Source of the DNA: DAOPXV01 sp035352535
Lineage (GTDB): Bacteria; Muiribacteriota; UBA9980
Length of the DNA stretch: 33,443 nt
Assembly (NCBI GenBank): GCA_964545075.1
Contig: CAZJFS010000035.1
Location: 1 to 33,443 of the forward strand
Reading direction: 5' to 3'
In this document: positions 6,522 through 15,485 of the stretch, one piece after another
Position numbering within the stretch: the stretch's first letter is position 1
How the letters are laid out: each line of letters opens with the position of its first letter
Position numbers and translations under genes: made by a program
Notes under the pieces: model-generated
Database searches by the model: none
The model's input: the letters and a program-made list of their open reading frames with translations, nothing else
What the model was told of the DNA's origin: nothing

Positions 6522-8648
6522 ATGATACTCCCTGCTTTCAGATTCATATCTATTTCAACGGCATGTTTCGCGCTGCTCCTGTGCTTTCAATCAATCGCAG
6601 GCATCTGCCTCGCGGTCGAATTAGCTGACGGTTTAAATCTGGACGGTCAAAAAGTGATATCATACAAACTTTCAAACAGCGCGGAAAACAATCAGGTCAA
6701 ACAAAACCTCAAAGTCAACCTCAAGGGAAATATCAACGAAAATATTACAACCGACTTAAAGATCGACGATTCGCTTTCCGAAAAAGTGGAACGCATGCGT
6801 TTCGAATATAGCGGCGAGAAACTCCAGCTCGAGCTGGGAGATATAAATTTTTCAGGAATAACCGGATTTTCCAGAAGTGAAAAAAAGATGCGCGGCCTTG
6901 TGGCGAACCTTAACGGCATAACGTCAGACAAGGATCAAAATCTGACCTTTTTATGCACTTACGAGAACGGTCGCCCCGCCAAAGACCAGTTCACGGGCGA
7001 AGGAAGATGCGGCCCCTTCAAGCTGTCCGCCGAAAAGATCGTACTTCAATCCGACAGAGTTTATATAGACGGCGTTTTAAAGCGACGCAACATCGATTAC
7101 GGCCTCGATTGCGAAAATGGCATTCTCACTTTCAACGAAGAAGTGCCTCTCGGTTCGGAAATATATATCCAGTATTCCGTAGAAACCTCGTTTGAAAATG
7201 TCAACCGTTATTCCTTCGGCGCCTTCAGTGAAAATAAGCTTTCTGAAAAAGGCATGACTAAAGTCGGCGTCATGAGAAGTGAAGAGAGTTCCCAGAATGG
7301 ATACGCGCTTCCAAACGCGCGAACGGAATTTAACCTCAGCCAGGACATAAAACTCACCGAAAAATTGGATACGTCTCTTGAATATTCCAGATCCTTCAAA
7401 GACTCGGCGGGAATAGAGGACGCTTCACGCGACGGCGCCGCCCTGAACTTATATACAAAACTAAAAGGCCGCTATATCGACACTAATCTGAAACACACTC
7501 TTGTAGATACGAATTATGTGCCTTATCATTCAGGTTATGTAAAGCCGGAGAAAAAAAGCGAATTTTCATTCGACCTGCATCCCTCGGAAGAAGACGGAAC
7601 TTTAAGCAAAATCAACGGCAGCGTTGGAGTTTTAAGAACAGAACCTTTAAAAGGAACTTTAAGCAGTGATATTTCCGACGAAGATAAATTTTTTGGAAAA
7701 TTCTTATATAATTTAAATGAAAACGTATCGCTCAACACGAATTTTTCAAACAGCGCCAATTCCGAACAGGCCGACCTGAAGGTCAGCTCACGTTCATCAA
7801 AATTAAATATCGAAAACGGAGTGAGCGTCCAGCGGAAAAATGGCGGCGCGGACGAGCTCAATATCATCAATTTCAGGGCTTCCACCTTTCCGGTTAATAA
7901 AAACGTATATTTTGTCGAATATAATGATAGCGCGCTCAAGACTTACTCCAAGGTCAAGGATGAAACCAACGAATTTAACTTTAAATTAAGGCGCAAAGTT
8001 AATAACGACGTCTCGCTCGGCTACTCGTTGATGCAATCCGGAAGAATGAACCTCACGGAAGCCAGAATGAAAATGCTCGAAAATCGCGCGATGATGGATT
8101 ATAATCTCAACGAAGCGCTTGCGCTGACCGGACAGGTTGCGGCAAAGAATGAAAAAAGAACGAATGCTTTCGAACCCGCCGCCGCTTTAAAGGGATTTTT
8201 ATTCGGCGTAAAATATAACCCGCTTGATTTTTTGAAAGTTCTTTTTAAAAGGGAATACTGGGATACGGACATGCCAAGCCGCGATATGAATTTTCAAAAA
8301 ACCGATGATTCGGTAAAATTAATATTCGCCGGCCAGAACAGCCCGTACTCACTTGAATTAAAAGGGTCGCTGCTTTCGGACGGCTACGACATCGAATCTG
8401 GCGCAAGACGCGGTGGAGTAACAAGCGGCGGCGCGCTTTTTAATATAAAAGCCGGAAATAGATTAAAGTTCTCAAGCGAAATTAATCAAAAGGCCGAAGA
8501 AGGTACAATAAGTCCAAAAATTTTGAGCAACCGGGAAGAAATAAAATACAAGGTAAACGATGACATGGATTTTTTTCTTGATTTCGAACACGAAAGATCT
8601 CTTTTTACAAGCATAAATTCAACTTTTAAACTGGAAGCAAGGCTTTAA
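6522..8648 (+). CDS. Outer-membrane beta-barrel-type protein
   Basis: 708 aa. Signal peptide about 1-30 (CFALLLCFQSIAGICLA). The N-terminal half contains GPFKLSAEKIVLQSDRVYIDG, then a DYGLDCENGILTF turn. This is the recurrent 'GPYxLS...VYVDG...DYxIDYxxGxITF' unit seen in large bacterial outer-membrane and surface proteins. From about residue 240 to the end the chain is alternating amphipathic strands with Asn/Ser/Lys-rich turns and no long hydrophobic helix, consistent with a transmembrane barrel. The last residues FKLEARL are strand-like, but end in Leu rather than the Phe that is usual for BAM substrates. No Shine-Dalgarno is visible. It starts a three-gene operon, 6 nt before the lamin-tail protein. 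Its role is unknown: porin, secretion channel or surface anchor are all possible. Confidence 0.75.
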   Translation: MILPAFRFISISTACFALLLCFQSIAGICLAVELADGLNLDGQKVISYKLSNSAENNQVKQNLKVNLKGNINENITTDLKIDDSLSEKVERMRFEYSGEKLQLELGDINFSGITGFSRSEKKMRGLVANLNGITSDKDQNLTFLCTYENGRPAKDQFTGEGRCGPFKLSAEKIVLQSDRVYIDGVLKRRNIDYGLDCENGILTFNEEVPLGSEIYIQYSVETSFENVNRYSFGAFSENKLSEKGMTKVGVMRSEESSQNGYALPNARTEFNLSQDIKLTEKLDTSLEYSRSFKDSAGIEDASRDGAALNLYTKLKGRYIDTNLKHTLVDTNYVPYHSGYVKPEKKSEFSFDLHPSEEDGTLSKINGSVGVLRTEPLKGTLSSDISDEDKFFGKFLYNLNENVSLNTNFSNSANSEQADLKVSSRSSKLNIENGVSVQRKNGGADELNIINFRASTFPVNKNVYFVEYNDSALKTYSKVKDETNEFNFKLRRKVNNDVSLGYSLMQSGRMNLTEARMKMLENRAMMDYNLNEALALTGQVAAKNEKRTNAFEPAAALKGFLFGVKYNPLDFLKVLFKREYWDTDMPSRDMNFQKTDDSVKLIFAGQNSPYSLELKGSLLSDGYDIESGARRGGVTSGGALFNIKAGNRLKFSSEINQKAEEGTISPKILSNREEIKYKVNDDMDFFLDFEHERSLFTSINSTFKLEARL

Positions 8649-8654
8649 TTAAAA

Positions 8655-11600
8655 ATGATGATGAAATATAACTTAAGTACAATTAAACATTCAATAAAGG
8701 TAATAATATTAATATCCGCCTTTTTATTGTTTTTTTCAAATTCATTCGAAGCGAATGCGGCTGAAAATGTATGGCGCGGTATCGAAGGCGGCGGTTCGGG
8801 CGAAGTGGTCATCAATCCGAAGCGCGTCGAAACCGGAAAACTATCGGACATTTCACTCACCGTATCTTTTCCGGATAACGACACGCTTTACGAAGTACAG
8901 GTAAAAGTGCCTTATAGTTGGCGTTTTACACCTAACTATTCGAACGTGCGCCTGGAAGGCATGGGAATGGAAGGCGCCGCCATAAAAGAAATAACGGGCG
9001 GCGGCTATCAAAATCAGGAATATGTCATTAAAATAACCGGAGCTTGCATAACTTCCGGAAAAGTGGGTCAGGTATCGATTTTAAATATTACCCCGCCAAT
9101 GTTCATAGCGTCGGACAAATCGTCTCTTAACCGTTTCGCTATCATAACAAGGCGTTATAACGGCGTTCTGGCGCAGATAGATAACAGTCCCATATGTGAA
9201 ACCTATAATAAGTCGGCTTATAATTCGGTATTGCTGATCAACGAGGTTGCGCCAAAAAACTCGCCCGGCGTTGATTATGTTGAAGTTTACTGCAAGGACG
9301 ACGGCAATTTCGGAAACGGCGTAGATATTATAAACTGGCAGCTTTCCAGAATGTCCGAAAGCGTAACGCCCGATAAAACTTTTGCTTCGATGATAGTCAA
9401 AACCGGAAATTATATTGTTTTAAAATATAACTCCGCGAATCAGGCGGACGATATTTTCCCTTCGCTGAACCTGCTTAACGCCTATACTGGAAAAACAAGC
9501 ATCGGCTCAGCCAGCTTCATAATGACATTGAAAAATACTTCCGGTCAGATACAGGACGCTATGGTTTGCAATACAATGGCGGATGACGTTGACTACAACA
9601 ACATGCTTTATTTAAATTCACAAAAGCAATGGGAAGGCGTAGATAAAAAATCGGGCGTCAGCATCGCTTCAATAGCAACCAATAACGTAGTCGCAAGATT
9701 CCCGGGCCGGGCCGACACAAACGGCAAAAACGATTTTTCGCTCATGAACTGCCAGACCCCCGGCGCTTCAAATGGAAACCTCGGGATCGCGGCCAAACTC
9801 CTTGTAAACGAATTCAAAGCAGGATCGAGCAATGGCGACTTCATTGAAATTTATGTCTCCGACGACGGTTCAGGCGGCGGAGGAACCGACATATCCGGTT
9901 ATGAAATAAGCGATGGCATAGATTTTTCAACCATCTGCCCTAAAGGCACCATTGTAAAAAGCGGCGATTATATCGTAATTAAATATGGCTCGACATCGAG
10001 CGGATTCGAATCCAGGCTTAATAACGTCGTTAACGTGAATACCACGGTGACCGGATTGTCAAAGGTTTTCGGTTTAATAAGCGTTAAAAATTCAGCATTG
10101 AAATATGTCGACGCGGTATCTTACTCCGCGGGCCCTCTTTCTGAAGCGAACAGGCTTATCCTGAAAAAAATCATAGAATCGGGCGATATACTCGACATGA
10201 ATCCACCGCTCGTCTATGATGACGTCGATTGCGTTTCCATAAAAAACCAGGCGGCGAATTCATCTTTCGGCCGCAATGAAAAAAGCGCTGACACGAATTC
10301 GCAGACGGATTTTTCAAATTTCGTGAAGCCTACTCCGGGCAAGCCCAATGTAGCCGCCGGTTACCCGATTGCCCTTACGACCGATCCGGGCCCGACTATA
10401 TACGCCAACGCCAATTCCGAAGTCGCCGTCGACATAAAAGCGGTTGACGTTGACGGCCTGGTATCGCAGGTTTCGTCATCTCTGATCAGCGTAACTTCCG
10501 ATGCCGAAGGCACGCTGTTTTCGGAAAACGGCCTCGATTATTCCCCTAAAATCGAAGTGACGCTCCGCTACGGAACGAAAAAGATCTTTATCAAGGACAC
10601 TACCGTCAGCACCAAAACGATAACGTTCAAGGATAAATTCGACCCGAAACTCACCTGCAAGTTAAGCTTCGCGGTGACCGCCCTTTTTCCCGTGCAAATA
10701 AACGAAATCATGTATTACCCTTCAGCCGTGCTGGTTAAAAGCCCTAAGGACCTTCAGTGGATCGAACTTTATAATAAAGCCTCCAGCTATTATGATATAA
10801 GCGGTTATAAATTTAAATGCGACGGCCAGGTTTATGTATTTCCCAACGACACCAAAATAGAATCGAATTCATATCTCGTCGTCACTACAAGGCTTAACAA
10901 AGCATCATATAGAGAAGACGCGGCTTTTTCAGACGTTTATGGAGACGCCGACGGAACCTGGCGGACCAGCGACGGATTTACCGCTCTCGCTTCAAACGGT
11001 TTCGTAATAAACGCAACCGGAAGCAGGTTGTCATTTACTACGCCGGACGACATAGAACTTTCAGTCGTGGAATATTCTTCGTCACAGGGCGGAAACGGCA
11101 ATGGAAAATCCATTGAAAAATCCATACAATCGGTTTATTCAATAGGAAATTTCGACGTCGACCGCTATAATTTCGTTGAAAGCGGAAAATCATATGGAAC
11201 GCCCGGCAAGCAAAACTCAAAAAATGCCAGCGCATCCACCAGGATAACTCTTTCGCATTCTCCGGTCACGGAAGCTATTGTAAATCAGAGCGTAACGATA
11301 TACGCAAAAGTCGAAAACGCCGATGAGATAGATGTCGGATACAGAAACAGCGCGGTCGCCGGAGTATACAGTTATATCCCCATGAAAAAGGTTGACAACA
11401 CAAACGTTTATCGCGCCATAATCCCGGCGGCATCGGTAACGCTAAATGGCGTCGATTATTACCTGAGAGCGTTCGACGGCACCCGCACGGCTACTTATGC
11501 ACCGGATGCCGGAGAAGGCACGCCCTATAAAATAAGCGTTATCGATAACACTCCCAAAATAAGCATCGTAACGCCCGCCAAACTCGTGGCGCCCGGCGAA

Positions 11601-12737
11601 AGTTTTTTCGTTGATATAAATATAGAAAATGCGCCAAATATTTCCGAAGTTTCCTTCGACGTTTATTTTAACGCGAAATACCTTACGGTCGAAGACCAGG
11701 ACGCAGTCCGGCCGGGGTCTCAAATAGCCGTCGGAAGTCTTTTCTCAACATATTTTAACGAGATTAACGACACCGATCAAACCGAGGGCGTCATAAACTT
11801 CAAACTCGTCGATCAGACTGGAAAAGGAGGCCCTTCCGGCCAGGCAGCCCGCATAAAATTCCGCTCGGCGGCAAATTACGGTGAAACATATCCCGAATAT
11901 ATAGATCTCCAATTTAAGAACGTCACCGTTTCTTCATCTCCGGATGTAAGCGTTTTTGATGGAAAAATCCAGATCGGCGACAAATCTTCGGGTATCGCGG
12001 GCATCGCCGGCGGCGTTGTCGGCGGCGAAAACCAGGCGCGCATAATAATTCCGGCCGGAGCCGTAAAGATCGATACGTCTTTTACAATAAAAAAATTAAT
12101 AAAAAGCGAGATACCCAGAACCAACGTGATCGATAATATGAACGGAGTGCGCTCCCTTGACGTCGCATATGATTTCGGACCCGACGGTTACAAGTTTCAA
12201 AAACCCGTCACAATCGAGATACCGTTTACAAGCGCGGATCTCGCCGCCAAAAATATAAGCGACTCGCAAAACCTAAAAATTTACTATTACAATACCGCGA
12301 CCCTGGCCTATGAAAAAATGGGCGGCGTAGTAAGCAACGGAAAAGTCAGCGTAAAAGTCAACCATCTTTCGCTTTATCTTCTGGTCGAAGACCTTTCGCG
12401 AGAAGAATTCGATATGAATACTATTTTCGTTTCCCCAAACCCGTTTTCACCCAACGGAAACGGCTGGAACGACAGTACATTCATTAATTACACCACGACG
12501 GTCGATACCGTCATCACCATAAAAATATACGACGTACGGGGCGTTCTCATACGAAGGCTGCTTTCCGGAGAAACGGTCTCAGGCGGAAAAAATAAAGCTG
12601 AATGGGATGGCCGTGACGATTTTGGCAGAATAGTTAAAACTGGCATTTATTTATATCAGCTGAAAAGCGTAAGCCCTCAAAAGAGTTCAAGAACTTACCA
12701 GGGTACTATAGTCGTATCCAAAAATTTAAAGGATTAA
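8655..12737 (+). CDS. Large surface protein with lamin-tail, cohesin-like and FlgD-like domains
   Basis: 1360 aa. Signal peptide about 1-35 (ending ANA-AE). Three lamin-tail-domain (LTD) copies are marked by their opening signature: VLLINEVAP (about 193), KLLVNEFKAG (about 379) and VQINEIMYYP (about 678), each followed by a D(Y/F)(I/V)E(V/I) or WIELYN strand and an ISGY or INW turn. A Ser/Thr-rich Ig-like segment (about 868-960) leads to a cohesin-like domain (about 968-1100, with FFVDINIENAPNISEVSFDV). A ZU5-like strand set follows (RIIIPAGAV, about 1128-1245). The C-terminus (about 1255-1360) has SPNPFSPNGNGWND, IKIYDVRGVLIRRL and GIYLYQL, the FlgD-Ig/type IX sorting-like fold. Such proteins are exported and surface-displayed. 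LTDs are associated with extracellular nucleases and adhesins, but no nuclease motif is seen here. The start is one of three tandem ATGs. Confidence 0.85.
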   Translation: MMMKYNLSTIKHSIKVIILISAFLLFFSNSFEANAAENVWRGIEGGGSGEVVINPKRVETGKLSDISLTVSFPDNDTLYEVQVKVPYSWRFTPNYSNVRLEGMGMEGAAIKEITGGGYQNQEYVIKITGACITSGKVGQVSILNITPPMFIASDKSSLNRFAIITRRYNGVLAQIDNSPICETYNKSAYNSVLLINEVAPKNSPGVDYVEVYCKDDGNFGNGVDIINWQLSRMSESVTPDKTFASMIVKTGNYIVLKYNSANQADDIFPSLNLLNAYTGKTSIGSASFIMTLKNTSGQIQDAMVCNTMADDVDYNNMLYLNSQKQWEGVDKKSGVSIASIATNNVVARFPGRADTNGKNDFSLMNCQTPGASNGNLGIAAKLLVNEFKAGSSNGDFIEIYVSDDGSGGGGTDISGYEISDGIDFSTICPKGTIVKSGDYIVIKYGSTSSGFESRLNNVVNVNTTVTGLSKVFGLISVKNSALKYVDAVSYSAGPLSEANRLILKKIIESGDILDMNPPLVYDDVDCVSIKNQAANSSFGRNEKSADTNSQTDFSNFVKPTPGKPNVAAGYPIALTTDPGPTIYANANSEVAVDIKAVDVDGLVSQVSSSLISVTSDAEGTLFSENGLDYSPKIEVTLRYGTKKIFIKDTTVSTKTITFKDKFDPKLTCKLSFAVTALFPVQINEIMYYPSAVLVKSPKDLQWIELYNKASSYYDISGYKFKCDGQVYVFPNDTKIESNSYLVVTTRLNKASYREDAAFSDVYGDADGTWRTSDGFTALASNGFVINATGSRLSFTTPDDIELSVVEYSSSQGGNGNGKSIEKSIQSVYSIGNFDVDRYNFVESGKSYGTPGKQNSKNASASTRITLSHSPVTEAIVNQSVTIYAKVENADEIDVGYRNSAVAGVYSYIPMKKVDNTNVYRAIIPAASVTLNGVDYYLRAFDGTRTATYAPDAGEGTPYKISVIDNTPKISIVTPAKLVAPGESFFVDINIENAPNISEVSFDVYFNAKYLTVEDQDAVRPGSQIAVGSLFSTYFNEINDTDQTEGVINFKLVDQTGKGGPSGQAARIKFRSAANYGETYPEYIDLQFKNVTVSSSPDVSVFDGKIQIGDKSSGIAGIAGGVVGGENQARIIIPAGAVKIDTSFTIKKLIKSEIPRTNVIDNMNGVRSLDVAYDFGPDGYKFQKPVTIEIPFTSADLAAKNISDSQNLKIYYYNTATLAYEKMGGVVSNGKVSVKVNHLSLYLLVEDLSREEFDMNTIFVSPNPFSPNGNGWNDSTFINYTTTVDTVITIKIYDVRGVLIRRLLSGETVSGGKNKAEWDGRDDFGRIVKTGIYLYQLKSVSPQKSSRTYQGTIVVSKNLKD

Positions 12738-12743
12738 AACGCT

Positions 12744-13583
12744 ATGGCGCAAAGAAAGAAAACGCACTTAACATTATTTATATTATCAGCATTGGCGTTC
12801 CTTGTCATGCTGGCCGCGCCGGCTTCGGCCGAGTTCGAGGACAAGGACCTGGGCGTACGCTCAAGTTCCATGGGCGGCGCTTATACAGCGCTTTCCAATG
12901 ACGGCGAAGGGCAGTTTTATAACCCGGCCGGTATATCTCAGGTCAAACGCGGCGAATTTACATCAATGCATACGACTCTTTTCGGCCAGTCCGAGCTTCC
13001 TCTCGATTATTTCAATTTCACGCAGCCGCTCCTGCCGTTTTCAGTCGTTTCTTTCGGATATTCAAAATTCGGTTCCGGCTTATATAGTGAAAAAGAGATA
13101 GACATGACGGTGGCGCGTCAGATAACCGAACGTCACCACTTCGGCCTTACTTTCAAGCAAATGTCGTCATTCATATCAAACACGACGGATAGAAGCGCTT
13201 TTTCAATGGATTTCGGATTCATCGCGAAATTCGAGAAAAATTTTCGTTTTGGCGTCGCGATCTTAAACTTAAACAATCCAAAAATGAATGAAATAGTTCC
13301 TAAAACCGTTAAAGCGGGATTTGCTTTCAATCCCAAGGACAATCTCACGCTATGCCTGGACTACAGCCACAAGGGAACTGAAAAAAAAGGTTCCATAAAT
13401 CTCGGAGAAGAATTTAACATGACAAGAAATTTCAAGGTCAGGGCCGGTTACAGCACCTATCCATCCAGATTTTCGTCAGGTTTTGGTTTTGAATTCAAAA
13501 ACATAAAGCTTGACTATGGCTTCAGAAACCATGACACGCTCAACTCAACGCACCGCGTTTCGTTTACTTACATGATGGATTAG
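12744..13583 (+). CDS. PorV/UPF0164-like outer-membrane barrel protein
   Basis: 279 aa. Signal peptide about 1-29 (cleavage near ASA-EF). The mature N-terminus carries GVRSSSMGGAYTALSNDG then FYNPAGI, the signature of the PorV/PorQ/UPF0164 group of FadL-like 14-strand barrels. The chain continues as amphipathic strands and ends in VSFTYMMD. In Bacteroidetes, PorV shuttles type IX cargo from the translocon to the attachment machinery; in other phyla the role of such proteins is undefined. The gene starts 6 nt after the lamin-tail protein gene, whose own C-terminus resembles a type IX sorting domain, and AAAGGA lies within the end of that gene. The last 20 nt overlap the convergent 3' end of the next gene, with no terminator between. 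Confidence 0.85.
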   Translation: MAQRKKTHLTLFILSALAFLVMLAAPASAEFEDKDLGVRSSSMGGAYTALSNDGEGQFYNPAGISQVKRGEFTSMHTTLFGQSELPLDYFNFTQPLLPFSVVSFGYSKFGSGLYSEKEIDMTVARQITERHHFGLTFKQMSSFISNTTDRSAFSMDFGFIAKFEKNFRFGVAILNLNNPKMNEIVPKTVKAGFAFNPKDNLTLCLDYSHKGTEKKGSINLGEEFNMTRNFKVRAGYSTYPSRFSSGFGFEFKNIKLDYGFRNHDTLNSTHRVSFTYMMD

Positions 13584-15408
13584 CCTGTAAAATAATACGC
13601 AGCTGTTCGAAATTCCCTCTCATACCGCATTCGAACATCTTATCGGCGAGAGACGCCGGCACCTTGTGCTTTTCCATTATCGTTTTAATGTACTTATCCC
13701 TTATTTTATTCTGATTTTCTTCATGATTAGGTTTTTTAGCGTGGAAGTTATGCGTCAAGCGAACAACTTCATCATCGAGACGGCGACGGCGTTTTTCAAC
13801 ATAAATATAGAAAATTTCACCACAAAGCCTTCCGTATATGGGAATAAAACTTAACACGCCTATGCACAAAATGTATGTAAGCCATGTAATCTCGATCTGC
13901 ATCGCGACGTAACTGCTTATTATAACGGAAATAAAAAGAATAGAAGTTAAAAAGCCCGAAACGACATTTATGATAACGAAACCTCTGGTTTGATACCAGG
14001 CTATTTCACCGGTATTCTTTTGAGCCTCTTCCGGATTCTGCGACGGATGCGCCAGAGGATAACTTTTATTGAGATTTTCCAGGGCAATTCTGGCGTTCTT
14101 ATACTCTTCCTCAAGCCTTTTAAAAGGCGCGGCCGCTTCGTCAGCTTCTTTCTGATATTCCACGGTCATTTTTTCGAGCGCTTCTCTCAGCTCATAATAG
14201 ATTCTGTTTTTACCGACCTCCAGGAAAAGATCCTGAAGCGCTTTTAAAATTTCCTTGCAGGTGATTATTATTTCCGACATATCCAAGTAATTCTTGTTTG
14301 AATTGAAAGTGCTTAAGATCGCGTTATATTCATTTCTAAGCGCGCTGATCTTGGACGGCACCGAAATATATTTCGTAACCTGCGATATTTTTTCAAACGA
14401 GTCGTCTATCTGTTTAAAAAGATCTATACCGGAATTATTCAGATCTTTTATTATTTCAACGTATATTTTTTCAATTTCATTTATAAAGGGCGCAAACGCG
14501 TAATCAGAAATTATCTGAAGAGCGAAAAAGCTGTCTCTTTTTATGAGTTCTCTTATAAGTTCAGTGGTTTCACCGACGTAACCCGAATGATCTTTCATGG
14601 CGGCGGAACATTGAGCCAGGGCATAAAGAGTAAAATTACAGGTAGTATCAAGGTTGTAACCCTGCAAAACAGCCTGATAAGCTTCGGAATAAAGCAAGTT
14701 CTCCTTGTTGACCACGGCAGCCATACGAGTTAAAAGACCTATAAAAACAAGACTGCTTACAAAAATCTGTTTACATTTATTCTGCGAACACTTCATAGCC
14801 TTTCTAAAATAATTTATGGCCTCGACGTAATCCGCCTTTTCCCAAAAATATAAAAGACCCATCTGATAGCATACGGTATAATCAAAGTCAAATTTTTCTT
14901 CCGCTTCCTTGAATATTCTTATGGCCTCATCAGCCTGCCCGTTTCTAAAACAGTCTTCAGCCTTACGCCTTGATATCCGGGCCGTTTTCATTTTTGAATC
15001 TTCCGTCGGCGAACCGCCCTGGCGATATTTCTTGGTATCCGGAAGTTCGCAGTCGAACTGAAAAAGACATTCGGCGAACGCATAATTTGAAACGGCATGA
15101 ACATCATAAACGTTTTTCATTAACCTGGCATTTAATTGGCTTATTTTATTGTCTAAAGTTTCTGATTTGGCTACAAGATTATAAATAGTACGAACCTTAG
15201 CCGCAAATTCCTTTTCATCATCCGATGAAAACATGGCGGAAGATTGTGACGAAAAAGGTTTTAAAAACTGGTTGACTACGGCGGTGGCTGCCACGCATAC
15301 GGACGGCATTGGAGGCGGTATCGTATTCCCCAAAAGGGAATTTACGACCTTTCTTCTCTCTTTTATCTGTTTATATTCGAGCGAATCGGACAGCTTAAAG
15401 CTTGACAT
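13564..15408 (-). CDS. TPR/coiled-coil protein with two C-terminal TM helices, paralogue 1
   Basis: 614 aa, unrecognised family; one of three tandem paralogues. Conserved blocks are: an N-terminal box SFKLSDSLEYKQIKERR (about 3-19); SNYAFAE with KKYR (about 107-129); a TPR-like helical region (about 143-285) containing DYVEAINYFRKA and SEAYQAVLQGYNLD; a helical middle (about 290-400); a coiled coil (about 405-450); two TM helices (about 476-500 and 508-528); then PIYGRLCGEIFYIYVEKRRRR. A final domain (about 565-605) carries KYIKTIMEKHKVPASLADKMFECGMRGNFEQLR. No signal peptide is present. The long N-terminal region is therefore probably cytoplasmic, tethered by a membrane hairpin, with the C-terminal domain on the same side. 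Upstream lies its own good promoter. It has no enzymatic motif that I can see. Confidence 0.8.
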   Translation of the reverse strand: MSSFKLSDSLEYKQIKERRKVVNSLLGNTIPPPMPSVCVAATAVVNQFLKPFSSQSSAMFSSDDEKEFAAKVRTIYNLVAKSETLDNKISQLNARLMKNVYDVHAVSNYAFAECLFQFDCELPDTKKYRQGGSPTEDSKMKTARISRRKAEDCFRNGQADEAIRIFKEAEEKFDFDYTVCYQMGLLYFWEKADYVEAINYFRKAMKCSQNKCKQIFVSSLVFIGLLTRMAAVVNKENLLYSEAYQAVLQGYNLDTTCNFTLYALAQCSAAMKDHSGYVGETTELIRELIKRDSFFALQIISDYAFAPFINEIEKIYVEIIKDLNNSGIDLFKQIDDSFEKISQVTKYISVPSKISALRNEYNAILSTFNSNKNYLDMSEIIITCKEILKALQDLFLEVGKNRIYYELREALEKMTVEYQKEADEAAAPFKRLEEEYKNARIALENLNKSYPLAHPSQNPEEAQKNTGEIAWYQTRGFVIINVVSGFLTSILFISVIISSYVAMQIEITWLTYILCIGVLSFIPIYGRLCGEIFYIYVEKRRRRLDDEVVRLTHNFHAKKPNHEENQNKIRDKYIKTIMEKHKVPASLADKMFECGMRGNFEQLRIILQANPSCK

Positions 15409-15456
15409 TTAACTCTCTGACATAAAATTTCTCTTTAATTTGTTTAGACTATGTTT

Positions 15457-15485
15457 ATTATATCAGAACTTGTTTATTATATCAA
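15457..15485 (-). promoter_or_regulatory. Sigma-70-type promoter inside a 19-bp tandem repeat
   Basis: On the minus strand TTGATA (15480-15485) and TATAAT (15457-15462) are 17 nt apart, about 50 nt upstream of the ATG at 15408. TGTTTATTATATCA is repeated at 15452-15465 and 15471-15484 with a 19-bp period, so a second TATAAT also exists. The -35 lies within the last codons of the upstream paralogue. It would let paralogue 1 be transcribed independently. Confidence 0.6.

Noticed and set aside
6200..6530. CRISPR or transposon terminal repeats
   Set aside because: Only two short direct repeats with no inverted ends, transposase or further units; no CRISPR-like array exists anywhere in the window.
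6188..6547. Minus-strand reading frame of 119 codons across the divergent intergenic region
   Set aside because: It overlaps the start of the peptidase gene and the outer-membrane operon, is rich in Arg/Lys/Ile with no domain pattern, and covers the direct repeats. It looks like chance.
8655..12737. Extracellular nuclease activity for the lamin-tail protein
   Set aside because: Lamin-tail domains often accompany nucleases, but no endonuclease/exonuclease/phosphatase or HNH motif is visible in the chain.
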